A model generated the notes under the pieces. That model ran no database searches. It was not told the origin of the DNA and worked only from the letters and a program-made list of their open reading frames with translations. Both the position numbers and the translations under genes were made by a program. A stretch of DNA of 26,890 nucleotides, taken from NCBI GenBank assembly GCA_023393525.1, contig JAEWKZ010000025.1, forward strand, positions 1-26,890, read 5' to 3'. This document shows positions 1 through 7,454 of this stretch, in pieces (the stretch's first letter is position 1; every line of letters begins with the position of its first letter). Source of the stretch: Pseudomonadota bacterium (GTDB lineage: Bacteria > Desulfobacterota > Desulfovibrionia > Desulfovibrionales > Desulfomicrobiaceae).

Positions 1-2
1 TT

Positions 3-461
3 GGCGACGACGCCGAGGCTCTGCGGGAGCGCGGCTACGCGGTCGTGGCCTTCGACATCTCGCCTTCGGCCATCGACATGTGCCGCAAGCGCTACCCCGA
101 CAGTTCCGTGGAGTACCTCGTCGCCGACCTTTTCGATCATCCCGGCCACTGGCTGCGCGGCTTCGACCTCGTGTACGAATGCAACACCATCCAGATCCTC
201 ACCGGCCCAAACCGCGCCAGAGCCCTGAGCGCCATCGCGGAGTTGGCCGCACCGGGAGGCGACATCGTGGTGTCGTGCCGCAGCCGGGAGATCGGCGACC
301 ACTCGCAGACATTCCCCATTGCCCTGGACCGGAACGAAATCGATGGCTTCGTGCGGGCCGGCCTCATCGAAACACATTTTCTTGCCTACGACGACAACCA
401 GGAGCCACCCGTTCCCCATTTCTTCGCGGTTTACACACGACCGACCAACAAGAAGGCATAA
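3..461 (+). CDS. SAM-dependent class I methyltransferase, 3' part
   Basis: C-terminal part of a small-molecule or protein methyltransferase of the Rossmann-fold class I type. The frame is open to the left edge, so the true start and the glycine-rich motif I lie outside; it begins with GDDAEALRERGYAVVAFDIS, which fits the end of motif I, the first helix and the acidic residue at the end of strand beta 2 (FDIS). Next come SPSAIDMCRKRY, the VADLFD segment (motif II-like) and FDLVYECNTIQIL (strand beta 4, post-motif), then a beta 5 segment in GGDIVVSCRSRE. The substrate cannot be told from this part. It lies on the same strand as the PIN-like gene about 170 bases downstream, and I see no strong terminator between them. 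The family call is fairly secure; the specific function is unknown. Confidence 0.75.
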   Translation, partial: GDDAEALRERGYAVVAFDISPSAIDMCRKRYPDSSVEYLVADLFDHPGHWLRGFDLVYECNTIQILTGPNRARALSAIAELAAPGGDIVVSCRSREIGDHSQTFPIALDRNEIDGFVRAGLIETHFLAYDDNQEPPVPHFFAVYTRPTNKKA

Positions 462-499
462 TAGGGACAGGTAACTCATTCAAATTTCCGAACAAACCC

Positions 500-528
500 T
501 TGTGTCATACATCCTTTGCCCGTTATAT
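500..528 (+). promoter_or_regulatory. possible sigma70-type promoter for the PIN-like gene
   Basis: TTGTGT at 500-505 and TTATAT at 523-528 are separated by 17 bases, about 100 bases ahead of the TTG start of the PIN-like gene. The match to consensus is only partial, and this is the best candidate I see in the gap, not a strong one. Confidence 0.2.
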
Positions 529-629
529 CCCCACTGCATCTTGTGCCATGTTCAATGGCCGCGGCTAAGCCTTTCCTGGTAACACCTGAGCACCTCTGCC
601 CACAGGCATTGTCATAAGGGAGAAATATA

Positions 630-1223
630 TTGCGCACCAACTTCATCCTCATCGACCACGAAAACGTCCACCTGGAAGCCCTGGACGGCCTCGATGCAGA
701 ACATTTCAAGGTTCTCCTCTTTGTCGGGGCCAGCCAGACGAAGCTGCCCTACGATCTTGTGGCAGCCGTGCAGAAGCTCGGCACCCGCGCCGAATACGTG
801 AAGATATCCGGCAACGGGTCCAATGCCCTGGATTTCCATATCGCCTTCTATATCGGGCAACTGGCCACACAGGAACCAAAAGCCTATTTTCACATCATCT
901 CCAAGGACAAGGGGTTCGATCCGCTGATCCAGCATCTGCGCAGCAAGAAGATCTCGATAGCGCGTTCAAGTTCCATCGCCGACATCCCCTTGCTCAAGGC
1001 ATCAAATGCGAAGACGGCTACTGAAAAAATCGACGTCATCGTCGGCAACCTCAAGCAGCGGGGATCGGCCAAGCCGCGCACCATCAAGACCCTCTCCAGC
1101 ACCATCAGCTCCCTGTTCCAGAAACAGCTCGCCGATGAGGAGCTGACGTCACTCCTTGCCGAACTCCAAAGCAAGGGCTGGATTCTTACTACCGAGAACA
1201 AGGTGTCCTACGCCCTGCCATAA
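630..1223 (+). CDS. PIN-like (NYN-type) domain protein
   Basis: A 197-residue protein with an N-terminal PIN/NYN-like nuclease fold. Candidate metal-binding acidic residues are D9 in NFILIDHENV, D68 in NALDFHIAFYIG, and D93 and D97 in ISKDKGFDPLI; the spacing and the SKDKGFDPL signature are typical of bacterial PIN-like proteins. The C-terminal third (from about residue 130) is helical and ends like a small winged-helix or accessory domain. The TTG start at 630 is chosen because AAGGGAG lies at 616-622, 7 bases ahead, and no ATG is well placed. Such proteins are predicted RNases or RNA-binding proteins; the target is unknown. It stands alone, with gaps of about 170 and 180 bases on its two sides. 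The family assignment is from motif recall only. Confidence 0.75.
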   Translation: MRTNFILIDHENVHLEALDGLDAEHFKVLLFVGASQTKLPYDLVAAVQKLGTRAEYVKISGNGSNALDFHIAFYIGQLATQEPKAYFHIISKDKGFDPLIQHLRSKKISIARSSSIADIPLLKASNAKTATEKIDVIVGNLKQRGSAKPRTIKTLSSTISSLFQKQLADEELTSLLAELQSKGWILTTENKVSYALP

Positions 1224-1403
1224 AACGCTGGTCGAGAGGACCTGAACGGAACGTCACCGCACCCTATGTCGCTTCCAGATACTCCCCACAGCATGGGCCT
1301 ATCCCCAAAATTCGAGTTCAAGAGAGCTACATCCGGATGATACCTGTCTGTCATCCCAGCCGAGGCCAATACCAATTTCAACACTACAAACCGGAGGTCA
1401 TTC

Positions 1404-2066
1404 ATGTTCCGCACCACACTTCTGCTCCTCATCCTCTGCTCACTGACGATCGTCACCGGCTGCACCAAGGTCCAGGTCAAGCCGGAGCTGGGCACGAGCC
1501 TGGGCTACGAGGCGTTTTCCAGCATGAGAGTCATCAACATGCGCGACATCTCCCTGGGCCTCTACCTTTCCCCCAAGCTCCTCGAAGCCACCGCTTCGCA
1601 GTCCATCAAAATGGGCCAGTTCGATTTCGCCATCGGCAAGGCCCTGGCCGTGAAGCTGACCAAGGCCATGGCCTATCAGTTTCAGGAGGTGCACATCCTG
1701 GACGACGCGGCGAGCAGGGACGGCGTTCAGGCCCTGATGCGCGTCGAACTGCAGGACATCGACTCCAAGATGGACGTCAAGACCGGCTGGTCCACGGTCA
1801 GCGCCGAAAGCTACGCCCGCCTGGCCATCCGTGCCGAACTGCAGGACGTCGCGACCGGGAAGGTCATGTGGGTCGGCACCAGCCAGGTCAACCAGTCCGG
1901 CGGCATCAATGAACAGATGCTGACCTACCAGGAGGCGGGCCGCGGTTTCGCCGCGGGCTTTGACGGCGCCATCGACAAGGCCATCGGCGACATTCTCAGG
2001 CAAATGAACAAATCGCAGAACCTGCGCGAATATTTCAAGACACTTGAAGCAGCTCCCAGGGGGTAA
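1404..2066 (+). CDS. putative lipoprotein of unknown function
   Basis: A 220-residue protein with a type II signal peptide: short basic start, hydrophobic stretch LLLLILCSLTIV and lipobox VTGC with Cys20 as the lipidation site. It is therefore probably anchored in the outer or inner membrane facing the periplasm. The mature part has mixed alpha/beta character with no motif I recognise. GGAGGT lies just ahead of the ATG, supporting this start. The next gene, also a lipoprotein, starts 3 bases after this stop, so the two are almost certainly co-transcribed and may act together at the envelope. The lipoprotein call is well supported; no function is proposed. Confidence 0.8.
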   Translation: MFRTTLLLLILCSLTIVTGCTKVQVKPELGTSLGYEAFSSMRVINMRDISLGLYLSPKLLEATASQSIKMGQFDFAIGKALAVKLTKAMAYQFQEVHILDDAASRDGVQALMRVELQDIDSKMDVKTGWSTVSAESYARLAIRAELQDVATGKVMWVGTSQVNQSGGINEQMLTYQEAGRGFAAGFDGAIDKAIGDILRQMNKSQNLREYFKTLEAAPRG

Positions 2067-2069
2067 GCC

Positions 2070-2792
2070 GTGAGAAGCATCCTCGCCATGTTCATGGTCT
2101 GCGCGCTCCTCACGGGGTGCGCGGCGCCGCTCAAGGTCGAAAGCGTGTCCTTCCAATCGCCCGAGTCCGTCCCGAACCATCAGGAGTTCGAGGGCCTGAA
2201 GATCGCCGTCGTTCCCATCGACACGGAGGAGCAATCCAAGGCCATCTTCAACACGGACCTGAAAAAGGCCAACATCCTCCCTGTCCACGTCATCGTCAGG
2301 CACACGGGCACCAAGGAATTCGAAATCAACCACCAGCAGATGTTTGGCGTCGAGGGAGACGGTTCCTACACGGTCGCCCTGACCATCGGCACGGCGGCCC
2401 AGAACGTGCGTTCCTCCTCCATCGGCACCACGGCGGTGACGGGGGCGGTCGTGGGCGCGGTGGCCGGCGCGGCCATCGGTGCCGGCATCGGCGCGGGCAT
2501 CGGTTCGGCCGGCGGCGATGCCGGCGCGGGTGCGCAGGCCGGGGCGATCATCGGTGGCACCGCCGGGGCCGCATCCGGCACGGCCGCAGGCCTGTCCGAC
2601 GGTTTCACCATCGAGTTCAAGAAGCAGCTGGCCATGCACGCCTTCGAAGACCGCGTCATCTACCCGGCCGACATGAGCCAGGGCTTCGTCTACCTGCCGT
2701 GGCGCCCATATCAGAACTTCAGGATGGTCATCTTCGACATCGACACTGGAAATCGCAAAGAAATGGTGTTTCCCATTTCCGTGCGAAGATAG
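2070..2792 (+). CDS. lipoprotein with glycine-zipper segment
   Basis: A 240-residue lipoprotein. The GTG start at 2070 follows the previous stop by 3 bases and is preceded by AGGGGG inside the end of that gene, so translation is probably coupled. Residues 1-17 form a signal peptide ending in lipobox LLTGC (Cys17). Residues about 119-174 are an Ala/Gly-rich glycine zipper with repeated GA and GxxxG steps, of a kind that forms tight membrane-embedded helices in envelope proteins. The C-terminal domain (about 175-240) is a compact alpha/beta segment rich in Phe and Tyr. An envelope-anchored structural or stress role is plausible but is inference. Its partner is the lipoprotein immediately upstream. 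Confidence 0.8.
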   Translation: MRSILAMFMVCALLTGCAAPLKVESVSFQSPESVPNHQEFEGLKIAVVPIDTEEQSKAIFNTDLKKANILPVHVIVRHTGTKEFEINHQQMFGVEGDGSYTVALTIGTAAQNVRSSSIGTTAVTGAVVGAVAGAAIGAGIGAGIGSAGGDAGAGAQAGAIIGGTAGAASGTAAGLSDGFTIEFKKQLAMHAFEDRVIYPADMSQGFVYLPWRPYQNFRMVIFDIDTGNRKEMVFPISVRR

Positions 2793-2810
2793 GCGTCCAC
2801 TCCTCCGTCG

Positions 2811-2864
2811 GGATGCCCCTCATGCACGGCCAAGCTGCTTGCTCGGCAGGGTCGAGGGGCATCC
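2811..2864. repeat. 11-bp perfect inverted repeat between lipoprotein gene and rmuC
   Basis: GGATGCCCCTC at 2811-2821 is the exact reverse complement of GAGGGGCATCC at 2854-2864. The 32-base spacer can fold further (CAAGC/GCTTG or CTGC/GCAG). There is no T run on either strand, so it is not a classical intrinsic terminator. It lies 18 bases after the lipoprotein stop and about 70 bases ahead of the rmuC-like start, where it could act as a processing, attenuation or 3'-end-protecting structure. Confidence 0.55.
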
Positions 2865-2932
2865 TCCAACCACCGAAAACCTTCCAAGCAGCCCTGAAAG
2901 TCCATGACGGGGCATTGAATTTCGAGGTCATC

Positions 2933-5017
2933 ATGAACGAACTGCTCATGTACGGTCCCATCGCTCTGCCAGCATTGGCCATCCTGCTGCTTCTCGCCGT
3001 TCTCTACCGCATGTCGCGCAGCGCCCTACTCATGGGCGCACGCCTCGACGCCTTCGAGAAGTCCATGGAAATGACGGCCCGGCTCATCAAGGAAGAAGTC
3101 GGCCAGGGCCGGGCTGACACAGGACGCATGCTGGGTGATCAGCGCCGGGAGATGGTCGAGAGCTTCAAAGAACTCGCAGGGGGTGTGCTGCAGCGAATCA
3201 GCGATGCGCATTGCGCCCAAGGGCGCCAGTTCGACGCGTTGGCTTCACAGTTTACCCACTTCACCCGATCCAACCAGGATCAGCTTGTCCTTCTCGAAAA
3301 GCAGGCGGCGGAAAACTCCAAGGCCCTGCGCAGCGAAGTCGTCTCGACGCTGAAGGACATCGCCGAGACCGTGAGCATGAACATGAAGAGCGTCGGCGAG
3401 GCCCAGAAGATCCAAATGGATTCGTTTGCCACGCACCTCGGTTCGTCAGCCAAAGCCACCTCCGACAAGCTCGACACGATCACTTCCGAATCCGCGGTCC
3501 AAGCTAAGAACCTGCGTGAGGAGGTCGTGACGACGTTGACGAAAATCTCGGAGAGCATGGGCGTGACCATCAAAGACCTCGGGACGCTGCAGAAGAACCA
3601 CATGGATTCCTTCTCAAACCAGATCGCGGCCACGGCCAAGGTCACCACCGACAAACTCGACGCCTCCTTCCAGGAATCCTCCACTCTTGCCAAGAGCCTG
3701 AGAGAGGAAGTGGTGTCCACGTTGACGAAAATTTCGGAGTCCATGAGCAACACCCTCAAGGATCTCTCGGCAGCAGAGAAGGTTCAGCTTGATTCGTTTT
3801 CGACGCAACTGACCGAATTGACCAGATCCACGTCCGGAAGCCTCGACACCATGCGCGTTCAGGCCTCCGCGAGCGCCAAGGAGCTACGCGAAGAGATCGT
3901 CAAGGCCCTGACCGGAATCTCAGAGACCACGGCCAGAACCATGGGCGAGCTTGGAAAGACGCAAAAATCGCAGCTGGACGCCATGGCTGCGGCCATGAAC
4001 CAGCTCTCGGAAACCAACGCTGCCAAACTGGAGACTGTCCGCTCCACCGTTGAGACAAAGCTGCAAATGCTTCAGACCGACAACGCCAAGCAGCTCGAAA
4101 ACATGCGTCAGACCGTGGATGAAAAGCTCCAGGGCACTTTGGAGAAGCGCCTCGGCGATTCTTTCCGCCAAGTCAGCGAACGTCTCGAACAGGTCCACAA
4201 AGGACTCGGCGAAATGCAGACCCTGGCCACGGGCGTGGGCGACCTGAAGAAAGTCCTGACCAACGTCAAGACACGCGGCACTTGGGGCGAGGTGCAGCTT
4301 GGGGCCTTGCTGGAACAGGTCCTGAGCGCCGAACAGTACGTGCGCAACGCCTCCACCCGCGACGGGGCGGAGCGCGTCGAGTTCGCCGTCAAACTGCCCG
4401 GCCAGGACGGCGAGGTGCCAGTGCTCCTGCCCATCGACGCCAAGTTCCCGGTGGAGGACTACCAGCGCCTCCTCGACGCCCAGGAGCGCGCCGATGCCGA
4501 AGGCATCGAGGCGGCCGGCAGGCAGCTCGAAATCAGGGTCAAGGCCTGCGCCAGGGACATCCGGGACAAGTACGTGAACCCGCCCGTCAGCACGGACTTC
4601 GGCATCCTCTTCCTGCCCATCGAAGGGCTCTTCGCCGAGGTCATCCGCCGCCCGGGCCTCGCTGAATGCATCCAGCGCGATTGCCGAGTGGTCATCGCCG
4701 GCCCGACGACCCTGTGGTCAATCCTGAACAGCCTGCAGATGGGCTTCCGCACCCTGGCCATCCAGAAACGCTCAAGCGAGGTCTGGACCCTGCTCGGAGC
4801 GGTCAAGACGGAATGGACCAAGTACGGCGAAGTGTTGGACAAGGTCCAAAAACGCATCCACCAGGCCTCGGAGACCATTGAAGAGGCCAAGGTCCGAACC
4901 CGCGCGATTGGTCGCAAGCTGAGGAATGTTCAGGAACTGCCGATCGAGGAATCATCGACCGTGCTATCGTTGCCCCTGGATGATGAGGAGAGCGAACCCG
5001 TAGTTGAAATACAATAA
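2933..5017 (+). CDS. rmuC: RmuC-like DNA recombination protein with internal 62-residue repeats
   Basis: A 694-residue RmuC-family protein. These are membrane-tethered, coiled-coil proteins with a nuclease-like domain; rmuC mutants in E. coli show altered rates of recombination at inverted repeats. The ATG at 2933 is chosen over the longer open frame because it follows a CGAGG site and begins with a hydrophobic anchor (residues about 5-27, ALPALAILLLLAVLYRM). A long helical stretch with four LR(E/S)EVV-type repeats follows at residues about 132, 194, 256 and 318. The RmuC domain occupies about 430-670 with GDLKKVLTNVKTRGTWGEVQ and later VVIAGPTTLWSILNSLQMGF. The acidic C-tail ends in EPVVEIQ. 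It is longer than a usual RmuC because of the repeats. It is followed after 38 bases by the phosphatase/ADP-ribosylglycohydrolase gene. Confidence 0.9.
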   Translation: MNELLMYGPIALPALAILLLLAVLYRMSRSALLMGARLDAFEKSMEMTARLIKEEVGQGRADTGRMLGDQRREMVESFKELAGGVLQRISDAHCAQGRQFDALASQFTHFTRSNQDQLVLLEKQAAENSKALRSEVVSTLKDIAETVSMNMKSVGEAQKIQMDSFATHLGSSAKATSDKLDTITSESAVQAKNLREEVVTTLTKISESMGVTIKDLGTLQKNHMDSFSNQIAATAKVTTDKLDASFQESSTLAKSLREEVVSTLTKISESMSNTLKDLSAAEKVQLDSFSTQLTELTRSTSGSLDTMRVQASASAKELREEIVKALTGISETTARTMGELGKTQKSQLDAMAAAMNQLSETNAAKLETVRSTVETKLQMLQTDNAKQLENMRQTVDEKLQGTLEKRLGDSFRQVSERLEQVHKGLGEMQTLATGVGDLKKVLTNVKTRGTWGEVQLGALLEQVLSAEQYVRNASTRDGAERVEFAVKLPGQDGEVPVLLPIDAKFPVEDYQRLLDAQERADAEGIEAAGRQLEIRVKACARDIRDKYVNPPVSTDFGILFLPIEGLFAEVIRRPGLAECIQRDCRVVIAGPTTLWSILNSLQMGFRTLAIQKRSSEVWTLLGAVKTEWTKYGEVLDKVQKRIHQASETIEEAKVRTRAIGRKLRNVQELPIEESSTVLSLPLDDEESEPVVEIQ
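3326..4069 (+). repeat. four in-frame 186-bp (62-residue) tandem repeats inside rmuC
   Basis: The codons for the leading Leu of LRSEVVSTL, LREEVVTTL, LREEVVSTL and LREEIVKAL fall at 3326, 3512, 3698 and 3884, exactly 186 bases apart each time. Each unit continues with a TL-ISE/AET segment, then a QxDSF or QLDAM block and a KLD/SLD block. Units 2 and 3 remain close at base level (ACGTTGACGAAAAT shared). The exact period means the units expand a helical coiled-coil stalk without changing register. Confidence 0.8.
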
Positions 5018-5055
5018 CCAGACATGCAAATGCTGAAAATCATCAAGTTACACTC

Positions 5056-6510
5056 ATGACGCAGACACCACTCGAAAACTCCTACTGGATCCTCCCGGGC
5101 AAATTTCTCGCCGGGGAATACCCGCGCACTCTTGATGAGGATTCCTCTATTTCAAGGATCAAGGCGCTGCTAAAGTCTGACATCGGGGTATTCATTGATC
5201 TGACCACCCCGGCGGACGGCCTCAAGCCCTATCGGGATATCGTCGACTTGATCGATGGAAAGATCGAATGCTGCACGTTTCCGATTCCGGACGTGAGCAT
5301 TCCAGGATCGCGGCAAACGACACGCGATGTTCTCGATCTGATCGACAACTCACTGGCCCAGGGCAAAGGGATCTACCTGCACTGCTGGGGAGGGATTGGC
5401 CGAACGGGTACGATTGTCGGGTGCTGGCTCGCCAGGCATGGCTTTGCCGGGAGCGCCGCCTTGGAGAAACTGTCCAGCCTGTGGCGCTGGTGCCCCAAAT
5501 CAAGGCACCGCCAATCTCCGGAAACAGAAGAACAGCGAAGCTATATCCTGACTTGGAATGAAGATGCCCCCGGTCCTGCTCACGACGCCATTCTCTCCCG
5601 CGCCCAGGGCTGCCTCATGGGACAAATCGCAGGAGATTCCCTGGGGAGTCTGGTAGAATTCAAATCTGCGGAGGAGATACGGGGCCTTTATCCATCAGGG
5701 GTACGCGAACTGGCCGACGGGGGGACGTGGAACACCCTGGCTGGGCAACCCACGGACGATTCGGAATTGGCCCTCATGCTCGCCCGGTCGTTAGTGGAGC
5801 ATGGCAGGTTCGACAGGTACAGCGTTCGAAATGCCTACCGATTCTGGTACGATTCGCGCCCGTTTGATTGCGGAGCAACCATTGCGGCAGGCCTCAGGGA
5901 TCAGCCCAATTTCGAGAGCCAAGCCAACGGAGCGCTCATGCGCATAAGCCCGCTGGGCATTTTTGGAACGCGTCACAACCTGTGGGACGTTGGCGACTGG
6001 GCAAAAAAAGACGCATCCATAACCCATCCGCACCCGGTCTGCTGCGAAGCCAGTGCCCTTTTCGCCATGGCCTTGTCCCGCGTCATCCGAAGCGGTTGCT
6101 CTTCGCGGAGTCTCTATGCCGGGATGCTGCTCTGGGCGGAGACAATGGACGTTCATTCCGCCTTGAAAGGCGCTCTCGCTGATGCAGCCACGACTCCGCC
6201 CAAAAGCTACGGACGCCACCAAGGGTGGGTGCTCATAGCCTTCCAGAACGCTGTCTGGCAGCTTCTCCATGCTCCAAACCTTGAAGAAGGCGTGGTCGAC
6301 ACGGTCATGCACGGTGGCGACACCGACACCAACGCGGCCATTTGCGGTGCTCTACTTGGGGCCACCTATGGCCTTGAGGCAGTGCCCACGCAATGGAAGG
6401 AAAAAGTCCTCTCCTGCAGACCTGAACAACGCGCCGGAGTTGCTCACCCTCGCCCTGAAGTATTCTGGCCTGTGGATGCCTTGGAACTGGCGCAACAGCT
6501 CATGGAGTGA
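5056..6510 (+). CDS. fusion of dual-specificity/tyrosine phosphatase and ADP-ribosylglycohydrolase
   Basis: A 484-residue two-domain enzyme. Residues about 1-170 form a cysteine phosphatase with active-site loop HCWGGIGRTG (Cys110, Arg116, the CX5R motif) and a probable general acid D79 in PIPDVSIPG. Residues about 178-484 form an ADP-ribosylglycohydrolase (DraG/ARH) domain that would remove ADP-ribose from protein or nucleic acid: AQGCLMGQIAGDSLGS at its start, metal-binding TDD (233-235) and HGGDTDTNAA (D422, D424) near the C-terminus. All expected catalytic groups are present in both halves, so both could be active. No strong ribosome site is visible ahead of the ATG. The next gene starts 3 bases after this stop and uses a GGAG inside this gene's last codons, so the two are coupled. 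Substrate is unknown; removal of phosphate and ADP-ribose from one target, or from an ADP-ribose phosphate intermediate, is inference. Confidence 0.9.
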   Translation: MTQTPLENSYWILPGKFLAGEYPRTLDEDSSISRIKALLKSDIGVFIDLTTPADGLKPYRDIVDLIDGKIECCTFPIPDVSIPGSRQTTRDVLDLIDNSLAQGKGIYLHCWGGIGRTGTIVGCWLARHGFAGSAALEKLSSLWRWCPKSRHRQSPETEEQRSYILTWNEDAPGPAHDAILSRAQGCLMGQIAGDSLGSLVEFKSAEEIRGLYPSGVRELADGGTWNTLAGQPTDDSELALMLARSLVEHGRFDRYSVRNAYRFWYDSRPFDCGATIAAGLRDQPNFESQANGALMRISPLGIFGTRHNLWDVGDWAKKDASITHPHPVCCEASALFAMALSRVIRSGCSSRSLYAGMLLWAETMDVHSALKGALADAATTPPKSYGRHQGWVLIAFQNAVWQLLHAPNLEEGVVDTVMHGGDTDTNAAICGALLGATYGLEAVPTQWKEKVLSCRPEQRAGVAHPRPEVFWPVDALELAQQLME

Positions 6511-6513
6511 AAG

Positions 6514-7335
6514 ATGATTTCACGACCGATGGAAATAAAGCATACTGAGATGCTGGATTGGAACGACAGGGCCGTCCCCGTCGCCCGCAGCAAAGGCGGC
6601 GTAAAGGCTGTTTCGCACCCCTTCGACAACCTGGTCCGCACCGGCATCCTGAGCTGGCCGCCGCCGGAGATTGTCCAAAAGCTTTACAAAAGCAGGCAAT
6701 CCCGGGCCTTCGAAGGCAAAGACCTTGAAATCGCAACCTCGGGCCTTGGCTACTACTGCGACCTGCAGTCCCTGCACAGCGAAGACGCCATAACCTGGTC
6801 GGTCTTCGGCACCATTTCCCAGGCACCGCAAGACATCGTCGAGCTCTGGCTCAGGGACCTGTTCAGACTGATCGACCTGCCGGGTGCAAAGACAGACAAC
6901 GCAGAGATCTCCCTCTGGCGCCGCATCCCCCACCCCGACACCCTGGTCTCCGGCGGCCCGGAAATCGATGTGGGCATCATAACCTCGAACACGGTGATCT
7001 TGGTGGAAGCCAAATGGCTATCCGGCATCGGAGCAGCCCAGGGCAAGGCCAAAGACAAGGATCAGATCCAACTGCGGGGTGAATTCCTGACCAAATACGG
7101 AACTGTCATATTTCCGGAGAGGCCTCACAAAGTCGTCCTCGGCATCAGCCTGCTTCCGAACGCTTTCAAAGATACAATGCCGGAAGGCGTCAGTTTCCGG
7201 ACAACTACCTGGCAACATCTGGGCGCCCTCCCCACGCATCCTCTGGTGGACGAACTGGCAATTTATGTCGAATGGAAAATGGTCAATTCCAGGATGGAGG
7301 GATTTGGCGACAGGAAAACTATCCCCTATGAGTAG
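6514..7335 (+). CDS. PD-(D/E)XK nuclease-like protein, unknown target
   Basis: A 273-residue protein with a nuclease-fold signature. PEID (E150, D152) is followed after a short strand by VILVEAKW (E165, K167), and a conserved-looking Gln segment DQIQLRGE follows at 184-190; SEDAITWSVFGT around residue 89 could supply the helix-borne acidic residue of the fold. This is the order E...D...ExK...Q typical of PD-(D/E)XK enzymes. The ATG at 6514 is preceded by GGAG at 6504-6507, inside the upstream phosphatase/ADP-ribosylglycohydrolase gene, so translation of the two is coupled. I do not recognise a named family. It could be a restriction-type DNase or an effector whose activity is controlled by the upstream hydrolase; the latter is inference. 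Confidence 0.7.
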   Translation: MISRPMEIKHTEMLDWNDRAVPVARSKGGVKAVSHPFDNLVRTGILSWPPPEIVQKLYKSRQSRAFEGKDLEIATSGLGYYCDLQSLHSEDAITWSVFGTISQAPQDIVELWLRDLFRLIDLPGAKTDNAEISLWRRIPHPDTLVSGGPEIDVGIITSNTVILVEAKWLSGIGAAQGKAKDKDQIQLRGEFLTKYGTVIFPERPHKVVLGISLLPNAFKDTMPEGVSFRTTTWQHLGALPTHPLVDELAIYVEWKMVNSRMEGFGDRKTIPYE

Positions 7336-7362
7336 GCTTGGCGAATAAGAGAAAAGCTTATG

Positions 7363-7389
7363 AAAAAACTTCAACATAAATAGTATGTT
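7363..7389 (-). terminator. possible weak terminator after mcrC
   Basis: On the minus strand, downstream of mcrC, the arms AACATA and TATGTT (7373-7378 and 7384-7389) with a 5-base loop are followed by GAAG and a run of six T. The stem is A/T-rich and short, so strength is doubtful. It sits in the 119-base gap where the plus-strand nuclease gene and mcrC converge. Confidence 0.3.
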
Positions 7390-7454
7390 CCATAAATCAA
7401 ACTATTTTCAGCACCCAGTTCAAATACACCCCACTTCGCGAGTGGAAAATCATT

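Noticed and set aside
1440..2639. 399-codon open frame on the minus strand
   Set aside because: It is the antisense shadow of the two GC-rich lipoprotein genes, whose signal peptides, lipoboxes and ribosome sites are clear; the antisense product is low-complexity Gly/Ala/Asp.
2117..2932. Upstream extension of the rmuC frame
   Set aside because: It overlaps the glycine-zipper lipoprotein in another frame and gives an Arg/His-rich non-protein-like sequence; the ATG at 2933 has a ribosome site and a membrane anchor.
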